Shown: positions 14,796 through 24,247, counted from the first letter of the stretch. The stretch: 35,134 nucleotides of DNA from an uncultured Bacteroidales bacterium (GCA_937915475.1 CALGIR010000299.1:1-35134); one strand, 5' to 3'. The notes: a model not told the origin generated them from the letters alone. Program-made: numbers and translations.

Positions 14796-17078
14796 TTAAA
14801 AAAGATCGACAGAAATATTTTGTACAAAAGCCGTAATCGTATGCTCACGACCAACCTTAGCCTCAGTAAGTAGCATAAGCACGTTTATTTCTTCACCATC
14901 TTTTTTGGTAAATGAAATCTCTCGTCGCTCACCTATTATAGTTGGTTTTTCAGGATCGAGATACGAAGCAAGAAACTCATCCATATCCGTTGCATCGGGT
15001 GAAAAAAGCACCCTAATACTCTGACCAAGAATCTCCTCCTTACTCATACCAAATAGTTCCTCTGCAGCATGGTTGTAGAACTTTACAATTCCATCATGAT
15101 CAGTGGTGATAATGGCATCGAGGAATCCTTCGAGAGTCATCTCTGTCCTAATTTTCTCTCGCTCTATCTCTTTAAACTGTGTCTTTATATCCTCTTTTGC
15201 TTCCCGCAACTTTCTACTAAGCTCGATCTCGTTCTGACGAAGCATCTCTTCCTGACGTCGAAGCTGCTCTGTTTGTTCCTGGGTCTCAATCTCCATAAGT
15301 TTTTCACGGGTAATATCATGCCCAATGAATACAATCTTCGCTACCTCGCCATACATATCATTAACTGCAGTGTACGTTCCCCTGAACCAGCGCTCTTCAC
15401 CAGATCTGACTATCATCTTAAGTTGTCCTTCAAATGGGATACCATGAGAAACATCATCCCAAACGGCGTCAATCAACTTTCTGTCGTTTGCATGAAAAAA
15501 GTCAAATACGGATTTAGATTTTGCCTCTATCTGAGAAAAGCCAAAAGCTTGCTGGAATTTGTCGTTAGCATCAATCACATCGCCTATGGGAGTATATTCA
15601 ACCTTAATGCTTGAGCGATTTAGCGCCTCAATTTGCCCTTCAAAATCCAAACTCTGGCTCTTTTTTTCAGTTGTATCTATGGCAAGAAATAGAACCTTTT
15701 CAACCCCACCACTTGCATTTCTAACACAGGTGTAGGTAGCAATTGTCCAAAGATCCTTACCACTCTTCGTAACAAGCTTCATATCTCCCTCAAAGTGATG
15801 ACCACCTTTTGAAAGAGTTTCCCAAATCTCATCGAACCACTCTCTATCCTTTTTATTCACAAACATTGAAATATGCTTACCCTCAACCTCTGAGTTTGAG
15901 ATATATTCAAGTTTATTCAGAAATTTGGTGTTAGCATACAGTAAAACCCCTTTAACATCATACTCTGCCCTGATAAGAGTGTGATTCACAGAGTTAGTGA
16001 AGCTAACAAAATTCTCCGATTGTCGTGTTGCCTCTTCCTGGCTTGCTTGGAACTCCTCCATGCTCTGCCGCATCTGCTCTTCTTGCATCTGAAGTGTTTC
16101 TGCCTGCTCCTGCGACTCCCTTAACAATTTTGCCGTGCGAATATTTATCTTCGCACTGGATATGGTTGACGCTATACTCTCAGATACCCTCTCTACAAAA
16201 TCTACCACATGCTTTTCAAATGGATGAAACGAGGCAATTTCAATAACACCGTGAACCTCGTCGTTTACTTTTAAGGGAACTAGTAAAATATTTTTAGGAT
16301 TTGCACTTCCTAGTCCTGAGGTTATTTTTAGGTAAGAGTCGGGTACTTTGGTTAAATGTGTAGTCTGCTTTTCTAGGGCACATGCGCCCACTAACCCTTC
16401 TCCCCAATCTATTCTTCTATCTGCATACTTTCTGCGCTCATAGGCATAGCAGGCAGTAAGACTAAAAAACTTATCGCCCTCATCAGTATCGTCTAAAAGA
16501 TAAAATCCTCCTTGGTTTGCATTGATATACCTAACCAAATTGCTGATAATTAAGTATGATAGTTCCTCAATTTCATTATTTTGGGTTCGGAGTATTTCAC
16601 CAAAATTGGCTAAACCTTGGGCAGACCAGTTTCGCTGTTCATCTTCCTTTCGGCGTAAAAACTCCTCCTGCTTTGTTTCTTTAAGTGTTTCCCGAAGGTT
16701 AACTATTGCTTTCCCTAAAACATCAGTTTCTTCGGGATTATATTCAGCATCTATGTCTCCCTCTTTTAGTTTTTGCACAAACCTGTACAGCCTACGCTGA
16801 CGTGACAACTCCATTTCACTAGAACTAAAATTTTCACTGAGCGTTACAGAGTATTTTTTGCTGATAAAATAGGTCACTACTCCTAACATTAACGGGAGCA
16901 AATCAATAAAATAAAACAAGGGAATTTGCCGATGAATTTGGGCAATGCCTGCTGCAGAGAATGATAAATTATTTATCAATGATTGTATAAAAAGCCCTAA
17001 TGCTAAAAAGGCAACCCCTAATGCAAAAGCCATTAAGGTATAACGAGTTACAAACCATCTAGAGTAGTTTCGTTGCAT
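14796..17078 (-). CDS. Membrane HAMP-GAF-PAS-PAS-PAS sensor without output domain
   Basis: 760 residues. Two membrane spans (about 13-35 and 50-72) with a very short loop, a HAMP-like linker (95-135, FVQKLKEGDIDAEYNPEE), a GAF domain (165-310, with WGEGLVGACALEKQTTHL), a coiled coil (315-360), PAS (365-475), PAS (485-600), a second coiled coil (600-650) and a last PAS (650-760; AIITTDHDGIVKFYNHAAEE). No histidine kinase, GGDEF, phosphatase or methyl-accepting domain follows; the protein stops after the third PAS. It lies downstream of cheB on the same strand but 328 bases away. Such proteins may act by protein contacts, possibly with CheA or the kinase-like protein of the cluster; this is inference. 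The ligands are unknown. Confidence 0.85.
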   Translation of the reverse strand: MQRNYSRWFVTRYTLMAFALGVAFLALGLFIQSLINNLSFSAAGIAQIHRQIPLFYFIDLLPLMLGVVTYFISKKYSVTLSENFSSSEMELSRQRRLYRFVQKLKEGDIDAEYNPEETDVLGKAIVNLRETLKETKQEEFLRRKEDEQRNWSAQGLANFGEILRTQNNEIEELSYLIISNLVRYINANQGGFYLLDDTDEGDKFFSLTACYAYERRKYADRRIDWGEGLVGACALEKQTTHLTKVPDSYLKITSGLGSANPKNILLVPLKVNDEVHGVIEIASFHPFEKHVVDFVERVSESIASTISSAKINIRTAKLLRESQEQAETLQMQEEQMRQSMEEFQASQEEATRQSENFVSFTNSVNHTLIRAEYDVKGVLLYANTKFLNKLEYISNSEVEGKHISMFVNKKDREWFDEIWETLSKGGHHFEGDMKLVTKSGKDLWTIATYTCVRNASGGVEKVLFLAIDTTEKKSQSLDFEGQIEALNRSSIKVEYTPIGDVIDANDKFQQAFGFSQIEAKSKSVFDFFHANDRKLIDAVWDDVSHGIPFEGQLKMIVRSGEERWFRGTYTAVNDMYGEVAKIVFIGHDITREKLMEIETQEQTEQLRRQEEMLRQNEIELSRKLREAKEDIKTQFKEIEREKIRTEMTLEGFLDAIITTDHDGIVKFYNHAAEELFGMSKEEILGQSIRVLFSPDATDMDEFLASYLDPEKPTIIGERREISFTKKDGEEINVLMLLTEAKVGREHTITAFVQNISVDLF

Positions 17079-17406
17079 ATCAGTAAAATTTGACTAAAAA
17101 TAGATATAATTTCATACAAAGACTAAAAATGTGTTAAAAAAAGAACTCCACAGATTAGGACTATGCCTTGAAACGAATTTAATTAGAACCCATACCGAAC
17201 TAACTATAGCAAACAAATGAACTTGCCTTATTATTGGTATGGGCAATACTTAATGAATTTTCTCCTCCCACACTTGAACTAGAGATAATTTGTGCACCCC
17301 TTAACTGTGGAAAAAGGATTATAAAAGATGTTTAATCCATGCGTCATCTTCTCTGAGTTATTTATTTTTAGAGATTACATAGTTTAACCATGAGCACACT
17401 AAAGAG
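17079..17406. other. 328-base intergenic region between PAS sensor and cheB
   Basis: No gene is seen. It holds a perfect 8-bp inverted repeat CCCATACC (17189-17196) / GGTATGGG (17236-17243) with a 39-base spacer and no T tract, so it is not a convincing terminator. No perfect TAnnTTTG promoter was found before the PAS gene. Confidence 0.4.
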
Positions 17407-18483
17407 TTATCGGGCTTTAATAACGTATGCAGGTATCGATTCGAGCGGTAGCACCTTGTCTACAGCGCCTAGTTTTATTGCCTCTTTGGGCATACCAAAA
17501 ACTACGCAAGAGTTTTCGTCCTGTGCCACAGTTTTTGCTCCAGCTAGTTTCATTTCCAGCATACCCTTTGCTCCATCATCGCCCATCCCTGTCATTATAA
17601 CACCAACCGCATTGGCTCCTGCATATCGAGCTGTACTCCGAAAGAGCACATCAACCGAAGGACGATGCCTGTTAACCAATGGCCCCTCCTTTACCTCAAC
17701 ATAGTACCGAGCACCACTCCGTTTTAGAAGCAAGTGGTAGTTTCCTGGGGCAATTAATGCCCTTCCCCGAATAACGCTGTCGCCATTTTCAGCCTCCTTA
17801 ACGGTAATGCCACAAAGGTCGTTTAGGCGAGCAGCAAATGAGGTTGTAAACTTCTCGGGCATATGCTGTACAATAACAATACCGGGCGAATCTAAAGGCA
17901 TCGCTTTTAAGAAAGTTGTCAATGCCTCGGTTCCTCCTGTTGAAGCACCAACCACAATAACATATTCGGTTGTTCTTATCATGCTTTTATTTGATACAAT
18001 TGGAGGCAAAACTGCATCGGCAGTGTATTTAGGCTCTACAACTGGAGGAGTGTAAGAAGTGTGCTTTTTACGAGATATTCGAGCATAAGCCGCGGCTTTA
18101 ATTGCATCGCAAATGCGAATGCTTGACTCCTCAAAAAAAATCTTTGTGTTTACCTGTGGTTTTGTAATAATATCAACAGCTCCAAACTCTAAAGCCTTCA
18201 TTCCTGTTTCTGTCCCCTTTTCTGTTAAACTCGAAATAATTACTACAGGAATAGGGTGTTGGGTCATAATTTTCTTAAGAAAGGTAAGCCCATCCATTCT
18301 CGGCATTTCAACATCAAGGGTTATAACATCTGGGACCTCACTGGCAATTTTTTTTGCTGCAAAGTAAGGATCGGACGCAGTACCCATTACCTCTAGTTGA
18401 GGATCGGATGAAATAATTTTACTTAAGGTCTGTCTTACTACAGCCGAATCATCAACAATAAGCACCTTGATCTTTGAGTTCAT
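17407..18483 (-). CDS. cheB: CheB protein-glutamate methylesterase/deamidase
   Basis: 358 residues. The N-terminal receiver (1-125) has the acidic pair DD at 11-12 and the phospho-acceptor D57 (VITLDVEMPRMDG). After a linker, the methylesterase domain has the catalytic Ser in GASTGGTEAL, His in IVQHMPEKFT and Asp in MTGMGDDGAKGM. It removes methyl groups from receptor glutamates when phosphorylated by CheA. Last gene of the cheR-kinase-cheD-cheB unit, 40 bases after cheD. All catalytic residues are present, implying that methylated receptors exist although none is encoded in this window. Confidence 0.96.
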   Translation of the reverse strand: MNSKIKVLIVDDSAVVRQTLSKIISSDPQLEVMGTASDPYFAAKKIASEVPDVITLDVEMPRMDGLTFLKKIMTQHPIPVVIISSLTEKGTETGMKALEFGAVDIITKPQVNTKIFFEESSIRICDAIKAAAYARISRKKHTSYTPPVVEPKYTADAVLPPIVSNKSMIRTTEYVIVVGASTGGTEALTTFLKAMPLDSPGIVIVQHMPEKFTTSFAARLNDLCGITVKEAENGDSVIRGRALIAPGNYHLLLKRSGARYYVEVKEGPLVNRHRPSVDVLFRSTARYAGANAVGVIMTGMGDDGAKGMLEMKLAGAKTVAQDENSCVVFGMPKEAIKLGAVDKVLPLESIPAYVIKAR

Positions 18484-18523
18484 TCAACTGGTTGTTTAAT
18501 CTGATGAATTTATTTTTAAAAGC

Positions 18524-19003
18524 TTACCCATAAACCTGTATGGTTCTCTCAATGTAACGTTGTTTTACCTCTCCGGTTGCAGTTAAGTATTCTATTTTTC
18601 TACCTAATTTACCGCCAACACTTTTGGCAACAACAGGAATCTTTAGCTCATTAAGCATGTCAAGGGCTAAATGAATGTTTCGCTCACCTATTCGAAATTG
18701 CGAGATATTGGTATCAATAACTTCGCCACCCCCAAAAACCTTTGCTCTTATGTTTGACTTTTTTGAGCCGAATAATAACATCTTCTCTAACAATCTTTCA
18801 ATAGCAATATTTCCATACTTTGGGCTAGCTAACCCCTGTCCATTCCAGAATGGTAGCATATAGTGGTTTATACCTCCTGTTTTAAGTATAGGATCGTACA
18901 GGCACACAGCTACGCATGAACCCAATATGGTTGAAACCCTATGGGGCTGATCGGTTACAAAAAGGGCAGAAGGATATAGGAAATGAGTGCTTACCTCATC
19001 CAT
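18524..19003 (-). CDS. cheD: CheD receptor glutamine deamidase
   Basis: 159 residues. The catalytic Cys is in STILGSCVAVCLYD and the His in GGINHYMLPFW, with a Thr in the expected upstream position; the segment KVFGGGEVIDTNISQFRIGERN is also characteristic. CheD deamidates specific glutamines in chemoreceptors and in Bacillus/Thermotoga is controlled by the phosphatase CheC. No CheC is encoded here. The gene starts 11 bases after the kinase-like gene stops and is followed by cheB. Confidence 0.95.
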   Translation of the reverse strand: MDEVSTHFLYPSALFVTDQPHRVSTILGSCVAVCLYDPILKTGGINHYMLPFWNGQGLASPKYGNIAIERLLEKMLLFGSKKSNIRAKVFGGGEVIDTNISQFRIGERNIHLALDMLNELKIPVVAKSVGGKLGRKIEYLTATGEVKQRYIERTIQVYG

Positions 19004-19014
19004 TGCAATTAATT

Positions 19015-19917
19015 TTAGAATATTTCCTCTTCGGAGTCGAAGAATGTTTCGTTAGCATCGGATGCGAAATCGAAGGTAACAGCATCACTCTCTGGAATTG
19101 AAATGGTAAAACACGACCCCTTGCCTGGTTCACTCTGTATATCTATTTTACCATTCAACATCTCTATTACCGCCTTATTTACTGAAAGGCCCAAACCATG
19201 CCCCCTGTTTAATGAGTTAATTCCCGAGTCGAGGCGCTTGAACCTATCGAAAATTATCTTTTGATTCTCTTTGCTAATACCAATACCATAATCGCGAACG
19301 CAAATCACTAAACTCCCTTTATCAACCTTGCCGATAACCTCAACCACTCCACCTTCATGGCTAAAATTGACTGCATTGTTCAACAAATTTGCCAAAATAA
19401 GTTTCAGCTTTTCAGGATCGGTTTTAAAAAGTGACATGCCCTGGTCATCTACTTTGAATGAATGTTCCAAGGTTACGCTAACTTTTTTCCTCCTGGCCTC
19501 AACTCTAAAGGTTTCTAATACGCTCTCAATCACATTCAAAACATTGGTATTAATGATCTCTGGAAATATTTCTCCAGCCTCAATTTTGGCTGCAACAAAT
19601 ATATTCCTAAATTGAAAGTCGAGAGTAAAGGCCTCTGCGTATATAAGCGCCACCATTGACACCACTTTCTTCCAGTTCTCTTTATCAACAGAAAGAATGG
19701 CTCTTGACAATCCCAGAATTGAAGTAAAGGGGTTAATTATCTCGTTAGTAATATTGGATATAAAGTGACTCTTGAGCGATTCGGATTCCCCGAGTTTTTT
19801 ATTAACCTGCTTAAGCTCCTCATTAAGTGCTTTTAATTCCTTTACTGTTATTTTATTATGCTCAATCCTACGTTTCAACTCGTTGAGCAATTCATCGTCT
19901 GTAATTTTAGGCTCCAT
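19015..19917 (-). CDS. Histidine-kinase-like protein lacking the phospho-acceptor His
   Basis: About 300 residues, soluble. An N-terminal coiled coil (10-50) leads into a dimerisation helix and then a complete HATPase_c domain: N-box LILANLLNNAVNFSHEGG, G1 DYGIGIS, F-box IFDRFKRLD, G2 GHGLGLSVNKAV. In the H-box, where kinases have FxxxxSHElRTPL, this protein reads FISNITNEIINPF, so the His is replaced by Asn (codon AAC). It cannot autophosphorylate in the usual way. The start at ATG 19917 is preferred to a TTG at 19929. It is between cheR and cheD, so it probably belongs to the chemotaxis system, either as a scaffold, an ATP-dependent switch or a kinase of another protein. The C-terminal tail is acidic (SDANETFFDSEEEIF). 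Confidence 0.85.
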   Translation of the reverse strand: MEPKITDDELLNELKRRIEHNKITVKELKALNEELKQVNKKLGESESLKSHFISNITNEIINPFTSILGLSRAILSVDKENWKKVVSMVALIYAEAFTLDFQFRNIFVAAKIEAGEIFPEIINTNVLNVIESVLETFRVEARRKKVSVTLEHSFKVDDQGMSLFKTDPEKLKLILANLLNNAVNFSHEGGVVEVIGKVDKGSLVICVRDYGIGISKENQKIIFDRFKRLDSGINSLNRGHGLGLSVNKAVIEMLNGKIDIQSEPGKGSCFTISIPESDAVTFDFASDANETFFDSEEEIF

Positions 19918-19946
19918 AGTGCAGTACAATTATATTAACAACACAT

Positions 19947-20813
19947 TTATATCCTTCGGAATACCGTTGGTTTTACCTGTCTTAAGGGTACGTCCATATT
20001 CATAATCGACTCGGAGTGACCTAGAAAAAAATAGCCGTTAGTTTTTAGCTTTGCGCACAGCTTTTGGATTACTTTCTCCTGGGTTTCCCTATCGAAATAA
20101 ATCAGTACGTTACGGCAAAATATCACATCAAACATTTCGGGAACATCGTAGTGGGGATCCATAAAATTAAGCCTTCCAAAACGCACTTTACGCCTAAGGC
20201 TGGATTCCACTTTAACGGTGGGATTTACTCTATCCTTACTCCTTAAAAAGTATTTCTTTTTTGTTTCCATTGGGATGTTCTGAACCCGATCCTCCTTATA
20301 AACGGCATCAGCGGCCTTTTGAAGAATTTGGGTTGATATATCAGTTCCAACGATAGAGTAATCGAACCCTGGATTTTTCTCGGCAAAGCCGGACAGCACA
20401 ATTGCAATGGTATAAGGCTCCTCTCCACTTGAGCACCCTGCACTCCATATTTTTATTGTTCTTTGGTTATTTCTATCAAGCATAAATTGGGGCAAAACCT
20501 CCTGCAACAAAAAATCAAAATGAATGGGCTCACGAAAAAAATCGGTTTTGTTTGTGCTTACCACATCAAGCATATGGATTATCTCATTATTAAGTCCCTC
20601 CTTACTAAATGCGTAATCGATATAATCCTTGAAATTTGTCATTCCGAGCTGGCGTAGGCGTTTTTGTAGCCTACTCTGGAGCATAATCTTTTTTACGGGT
20701 GGCATTTTTATCCCGCTCTCTTTATAAATGAACTTACTCAACTTGTCAAATTCATCCTGAGTAAGCTGTGCCTTAAATATATCGTTCAAACGTGCACTTA
20801 ACATCGGTGTCAT
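19947..20813 (-). CDS. cheR: CheR chemoreceptor methyltransferase
   Basis: About 288 residues. The N-terminal helical domain (FIYKESGIKMPPVKKIMLQS, RLQKRLRQLG) is followed by the SAM-binding domain with STNKTDFFREPIHF, IWSAGCSSGEEPYTIAI and CRNVLIYFDRETQEKVI. It methylates receptor glutamates using S-adenosylmethionine. The frame is open to 20864, but the ATG at 20813 (MTPMLSARLND) is preferred because a TAGATTTG promoter element lies at 20843-20850, between the two starts. No C-terminal TPR or pentapeptide-binding extension is present. First gene of the cheR-kinase-cheD-cheB unit. Confidence 0.95.
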   Translation of the reverse strand: MTPMLSARLNDIFKAQLTQDEFDKLSKFIYKESGIKMPPVKKIMLQSRLQKRLRQLGMTNFKDYIDYAFSKEGLNNEIIHMLDVVSTNKTDFFREPIHFDFLLQEVLPQFMLDRNNQRTIKIWSAGCSSGEEPYTIAIVLSGFAEKNPGFDYSIVGTDISTQILQKAADAVYKEDRVQNIPMETKKKYFLRSKDRVNPTVKVESSLRRKVRFGRLNFMDPHYDVPEMFDVIFCRNVLIYFDRETQEKVIQKLCAKLKTNGYFFLGHSESIMNMDVPLRQVKPTVFRRI

Positions 20814-20842
20814 TATTATCAGAATACCCTTTGTATAAAAAC

Positions 20843-20850
20843 CAAATCTA
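20843..20850 (-). promoter_or_regulatory. Candidate -7 element of the cheR unit
   Basis: TAGATTTG matches TAnnTTTG, 29 bases upstream of ATG 20813. A TTTG at -33 is not found at the right distance, so support is partial. It argues against the longer start at 20864. Confidence 0.45.
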
Positions 20851-21000
20851 ACTAAAAAATGCAAACCTACTACATGCCGTACGCTGTAAAGTAAAAGATT
20901 TTAACAAAAAGATGAGTTGATGTGCAAACAAAAATGCTGAACATCCAAGTAAACTACATGAGATTATGGAGGGAATGCTTCCGCAAGTTGGTGGGTTATA

Positions 21001-21079
21001 AAAAAAGGGCTATTCAAAAAGTTTCCCCAGTCATTTTTAGCAATATCCCTAAATTTGATTTCTACCTTTTGAACAGCCC
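21001..21079 (-). terminator. Terminator of the cheA/cheW operon
   Basis: On the minus strand CCTTTTGAACAGCCC-type arms (21065-21079 and 21007-21021; 13 of 15 positions pair, two mismatched as G-T or A-C) enclose a 43-base loop and are followed by six T. It ends the operon that finishes with cheW and separates it from cheR. The remaining intergenic DNA from 20865 to 21245 contains no gene. Confidence 0.6.
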
Positions 21080-21245
21080 AAAGGGGAATAATTAAATTAT
21101 TAGCTCCAGCCTAAAAATCAAATTTGTCCCCAACTACCAATAAAAACCCGAAAAGTGATAAGAACCTGACTCACAACTTAAAACACAATCAAGCAAGTAA
21201 ATTTATGTCTTTTTTTGGCTAAAATCAAGTAAAAATCAATAATTA

Positions 21246-21767
21246 TTATACAACCTCCTCGATGCTTGTGTGCTCCTCAGTTTCCTCTGTTTTGGTTTTT
21301 AAGCTGGTTACATCTTCAGTTGAGAAAACTGCATCCATATTTAAAATCATGATAAATTTTTCATCGATATTTGCCACTCCTTCAATAAACTCTGAGCGGT
21401 ATTTGCTACCAATACTTGGTGGGGGCATAATTGTGTTTCGGTCAATCTCTAGTACGGCTTGAACAGCATCAACCAATGCACCTATATGAATAGCTTCGTT
21501 ATCAACCTCAATATCAAGCACTACAATGCACGTATTGGCTGTATACTCAGTTGGAGACATGCCAAATTTCATTCGCGTATCGATAACTGGCAAAACTGTT
21601 CCCCTTAGATTTATAACCCCTTTCATGTATTCAGGAGCTTTAGGCACCTCAGTAATCCTCGTCATCTCAAGAATATTGAGAACCTTACCTACATGCGCAG
21701 CAAACTCTTCTTCACCTAATTTAAAAGACAGGTAAGAGTTGACATTACTTAAATTCTCTTGTTCCAT
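21246..21767 (-). CDS. cheW: CheW coupling protein
   Basis: 173 residues forming one CheW (SH3-like) domain that links CheA to receptors: YLSFKLGEEEFAAHVGKVLN, ITEVPKAPEYMKGVINLRGT, VLPVIDTRMKFGM and IGALVDAVQAVLEID. A short acidic tail of Thr and Glu residues follows. It is 36 bases behind cheA and the last gene of the operon before a terminator. Presence of a free CheW implies that a receptor-type partner exists in the cell. Confidence 0.96.
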   Translation of the reverse strand: MEQENLSNVNSYLSFKLGEEEFAAHVGKVLNILEMTRITEVPKAPEYMKGVINLRGTVLPVIDTRMKFGMSPTEYTANTCIVVLDIEVDNEAIHIGALVDAVQAVLEIDRNTIMPPPSIGSKYRSEFIEGVANIDEKFIMILNMDAVFSTEDVTSLKTKTEETEEHTSIEEVV

Positions 21768-21803
21768 TTTTAATCCTCCGAAATATTTATGATTAACCTA
21801 ATT

Positions 21804-23882
21804 TTATAGTTCCTCATCAAACTGCTCCTCAATTTTAAAGTCCTCATGGTTTGCAAAAAGTTTAATTATCTTATTGGTATCCATTACAAGAGCTACTGTC
21901 CCATCTCCCAGAATAGTAGCACCCGAAATCATGTCCTGCTTTTTATAATGCTTACCTAGAGGTTTGAGTACAGCCTGGTATTCACCAATTACTTCATCAA
22001 CAATTAACCCAACACTCTTCTCGTCGTAATTAACCACAATAACCTGCTCATACTTCTCGGTGTTCTCGGCATGGTTAAATTCTCTTCTGATGTAGAAGAA
22101 GGGTATTTGTTTTGCATCGAGCACTAAAACATTATTAAAGGTTTTAACAATTTTCTCATGCTCAACGGCATATATCTTATCAACTACAGAAAGCGGGATG
22201 ATGTAGTGGGTATCATCAACCTTAACCAAAAGTCCATCAATAATCGAAAGGGTTAAAGGCAGTTTAATTGTTATTGTTGTTCCAGCACCATGTATGGAAT
22301 CTATCTCCACCTCTCCTCGTATATCGGCGATTTTTCGTCTCACAACATCCATTCCCACGCCACGACCCGACACATCGGTCACCAGCTTTGCAGTACTGAA
22401 TCCTGGAAGGAAAACCAAATCGAGCACCTCACGTTTTGTAAGCTTTCGCTCGGCGGAAATAATGCCTTTACTTATGGCTTTTTGGGCAATTACTTTGGGG
22501 TCAATACCTGCCCCATCATCGCTAATCTGAATCATAACATTTGCCCCTGAATAAAAAGCCTTTAGGCTAATCTTTCCTTGCTTAGGTTTTCCCTTCAAAA
22601 CACGTTCCTCTGCATCCTCAATGCCATGATCTAGGCTATTCCTCAGGATATGCATCAGCGGATCGACCAAACTTTCTATAATAGTTTTATCAAGTTCAGT
22701 GTCGGCACCTTCGGTAATAAACACCACATCTTTCCCTAGTTCTGACGATAAATCACGAACCAAACGCTGAAAGCGGGTAAGCATATTCTCAATGGGAATA
22801 AGCACAATACTAAAAGCAATATCCCTAAGCTGTCTTGATAACTTTTGAACATTCTCCGCGATAGTCATTAGGCCTGGAACAGCATTGTTTTCAGCAAAAA
22901 GGCTAAGGCGAGCCTGTGTGGTAACCAGCTCAGAAACGAGGTTCATAAGCATGTCTAGCTTATCTGCCGAAACCCTAATGCTACTTATGGTGTTTTCCTT
23001 TGATTTTATCCGCTCTTTTGTACCTGTTGAAATAATCTTATCCTTAACTTGTCTGGCGTATGTCTGATTTGCAAGTTTTTGAACTTTACTTATACCAATA
23101 TCCTTATTTACATCGGCCAGCATTTGTAGTTCGGTTAAAAACTGGTCATCAGTTAGCAGATTTCCTTCCGATATCTTCTGAATATCAATTTTGGCTTCAT
23201 CCTCAACAAAGATAAATACATCGCTAATACTATTCACATTTTGCTGAGTGTACACTATTGCTTCCCAATAAGTGTAACAGAGTTCAGAATTCATTTGGCT
23301 TAACGGAGGGACCCTATTTAGATGAGCAAAAACCCGTGCCTCTCCTAGTGTATGAAGTTCATCGAGGAGGAAAAGCGGATTTGTTCCGTTATTGAATATC
23401 TCCTTTACAGGATCAAAAAATACGTAGAAAGTATTCCCTAGGTCATTCCCTTCCGACTGAATTGTCTTTGTCAACTTCTCAACATTGCCATCCCCCTTTT
23501 CCTTATCGCTGCTAATAATGGCCATTACCCTTTTGAGCAAATTATTGTGATTTTCCTGAACGGATGGGTCGTTAAAGTTCTCTTCGTCAAGCAATATTTT
23601 CAGATGATCAACAGAGGCAAGCGTAAGATCAAGAATTTCGGGAGTAACCTGTTGCTTATCATTCCTAATCAAATCGTAAATGGTTTCCATCTCATGGGTA
23701 AACCCATCTATCTTCTCAAACCCAAACATACCGCTACTCCCCTTTAGGGTATGCATTGTCCTAAATATTTGCTGTATAATTGACTTGTCGGTTGGATTCT
23801 CTTCAAGTTCGAGCAGCGAGCGCTCCAAGCCGTCAATAAGGTCTGTTGCTTCCTCTATAAATTTTTTCTTAAAGTTGTCCAT
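21804..23882 (-). CDS. cheA: CheA chemotaxis histidine kinase
   Basis: 692 residues. P1 (1-105) has the phospho-acceptor H44 in MHTLKGSSGMFGF. Residues 150-235 form a P2-like domain (FYVFFDPVKEIFNNGTNP). P3 dimerisation helices (300-360; VSADKLDMLMNLVSELVTTQ), P4 ATPase (365-540; HILRNSLDHGIED, DDGAGID, FLPGFSTA, SGRGVGMDVV) and P5 CheW-like (545-680) follow. All kinase boxes are present. It phosphorylates CheY and CheB. Its ATG overlaps the stop codon of cheY (TAATG), so translation is probably coupled. The C-terminus is acidic and hydrophobic (FKIEEQFDEEL), like other proteins of this cluster. Confidence 0.97.
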   Translation of the reverse strand: MDNFKKKFIEEATDLIDGLERSLLELEENPTDKSIIQQIFRTMHTLKGSSGMFGFEKIDGFTHEMETIYDLIRNDKQQVTPEILDLTLASVDHLKILLDEENFNDPSVQENHNNLLKRVMAIISSDKEKGDGNVEKLTKTIQSEGNDLGNTFYVFFDPVKEIFNNGTNPLFLLDELHTLGEARVFAHLNRVPPLSQMNSELCYTYWEAIVYTQQNVNSISDVFIFVEDEAKIDIQKISEGNLLTDDQFLTELQMLADVNKDIGISKVQKLANQTYARQVKDKIISTGTKERIKSKENTISSIRVSADKLDMLMNLVSELVTTQARLSLFAENNAVPGLMTIAENVQKLSRQLRDIAFSIVLIPIENMLTRFQRLVRDLSSELGKDVVFITEGADTELDKTIIESLVDPLMHILRNSLDHGIEDAEERVLKGKPKQGKISLKAFYSGANVMIQISDDGAGIDPKVIAQKAISKGIISAERKLTKREVLDLVFLPGFSTAKLVTDVSGRGVGMDVVRRKIADIRGEVEIDSIHGAGTTITIKLPLTLSIIDGLLVKVDDTHYIIPLSVVDKIYAVEHEKIVKTFNNVLVLDAKQIPFFYIRREFNHAENTEKYEQVIVVNYDEKSVGLIVDEVIGEYQAVLKPLGKHYKKQDMISGATILGDGTVALVMDTNKIIKLFANHEDFKIEEQFDEEL

Positions 23883-24247
23883 TAGCGTAATACTTTATTT
23901 AGTGCTGCAATTAATTTAGCGGGTACAAAGGGTTTTATAATCCAACCTGTTGCACCTGCCTCTTTTGCCTCCATCTTCTTTGCTGCTTGCGATTCGGTAG
24001 TGAGAAATAGAATGGGGATACGCTGATATTGCTCCATTTTGCGCACATGCCGAATTAGCGTAATGCCATCCATTTCGGGCATATGTAGATCTGTAATAAT
24101 TAAATCGATATGTGTACCATCGAGGAATTTGAGTGCATCTGTCCCATCAACTGATATGAGAACATTGTACCCTTCATTCTCCAAAGTAAAGTTAACAACC
24201 TCCCTTATGCTTTCCGAATCGTCAACTATAAGTATTGTTTTGGCCAT
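23882..24247 (-). CDS. cheY: CheY-type single-domain response regulator
   Basis: 121 residues, one receiver domain: acidic pair DD at 9-10, phospho-acceptor D53 (LIITDLHMPEMDG), the Thr of FLTTES and the Lys of IIKPF. It is directly upstream of cheA with a one-base overlap, so it is the most likely CheA partner. It is one of three stand-alone receivers in the window (others at 26528-26887 and 27774-28154). The output target is not visible: no flagellar switch or gliding gene is encoded here. Confidence 0.93.
   Translation of the reverse strand: MAKTILIVDDSESIREVVNFTLENEGYNVLISVDGTDALKFLDGTHIDLIITDLHMPEMDGITLIRHVRKMEQYQRIPILFLTTESQAAKKMEAKEAGATGWIIKPFVPAKLIAALNKVLR

Noticed and set aside
15069..15614. 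Open frame of 181 codons on the plus strand inside the PAS protein gene
   Set aside because: It is antisense to conserved PAS domains, Leu/Cys/Phe-rich, and without homology signal.
17189..17243. Inverted repeat CCCATACC/GGTATGGG as a terminator
   Set aside because: A 39-base loop and no T tract make it unlikely to terminate transcription.
20814..20864. Longer CheR start
   Set aside because: The added residues are unlike CheR and the frame there overlaps a promoter element at 20843-20850.
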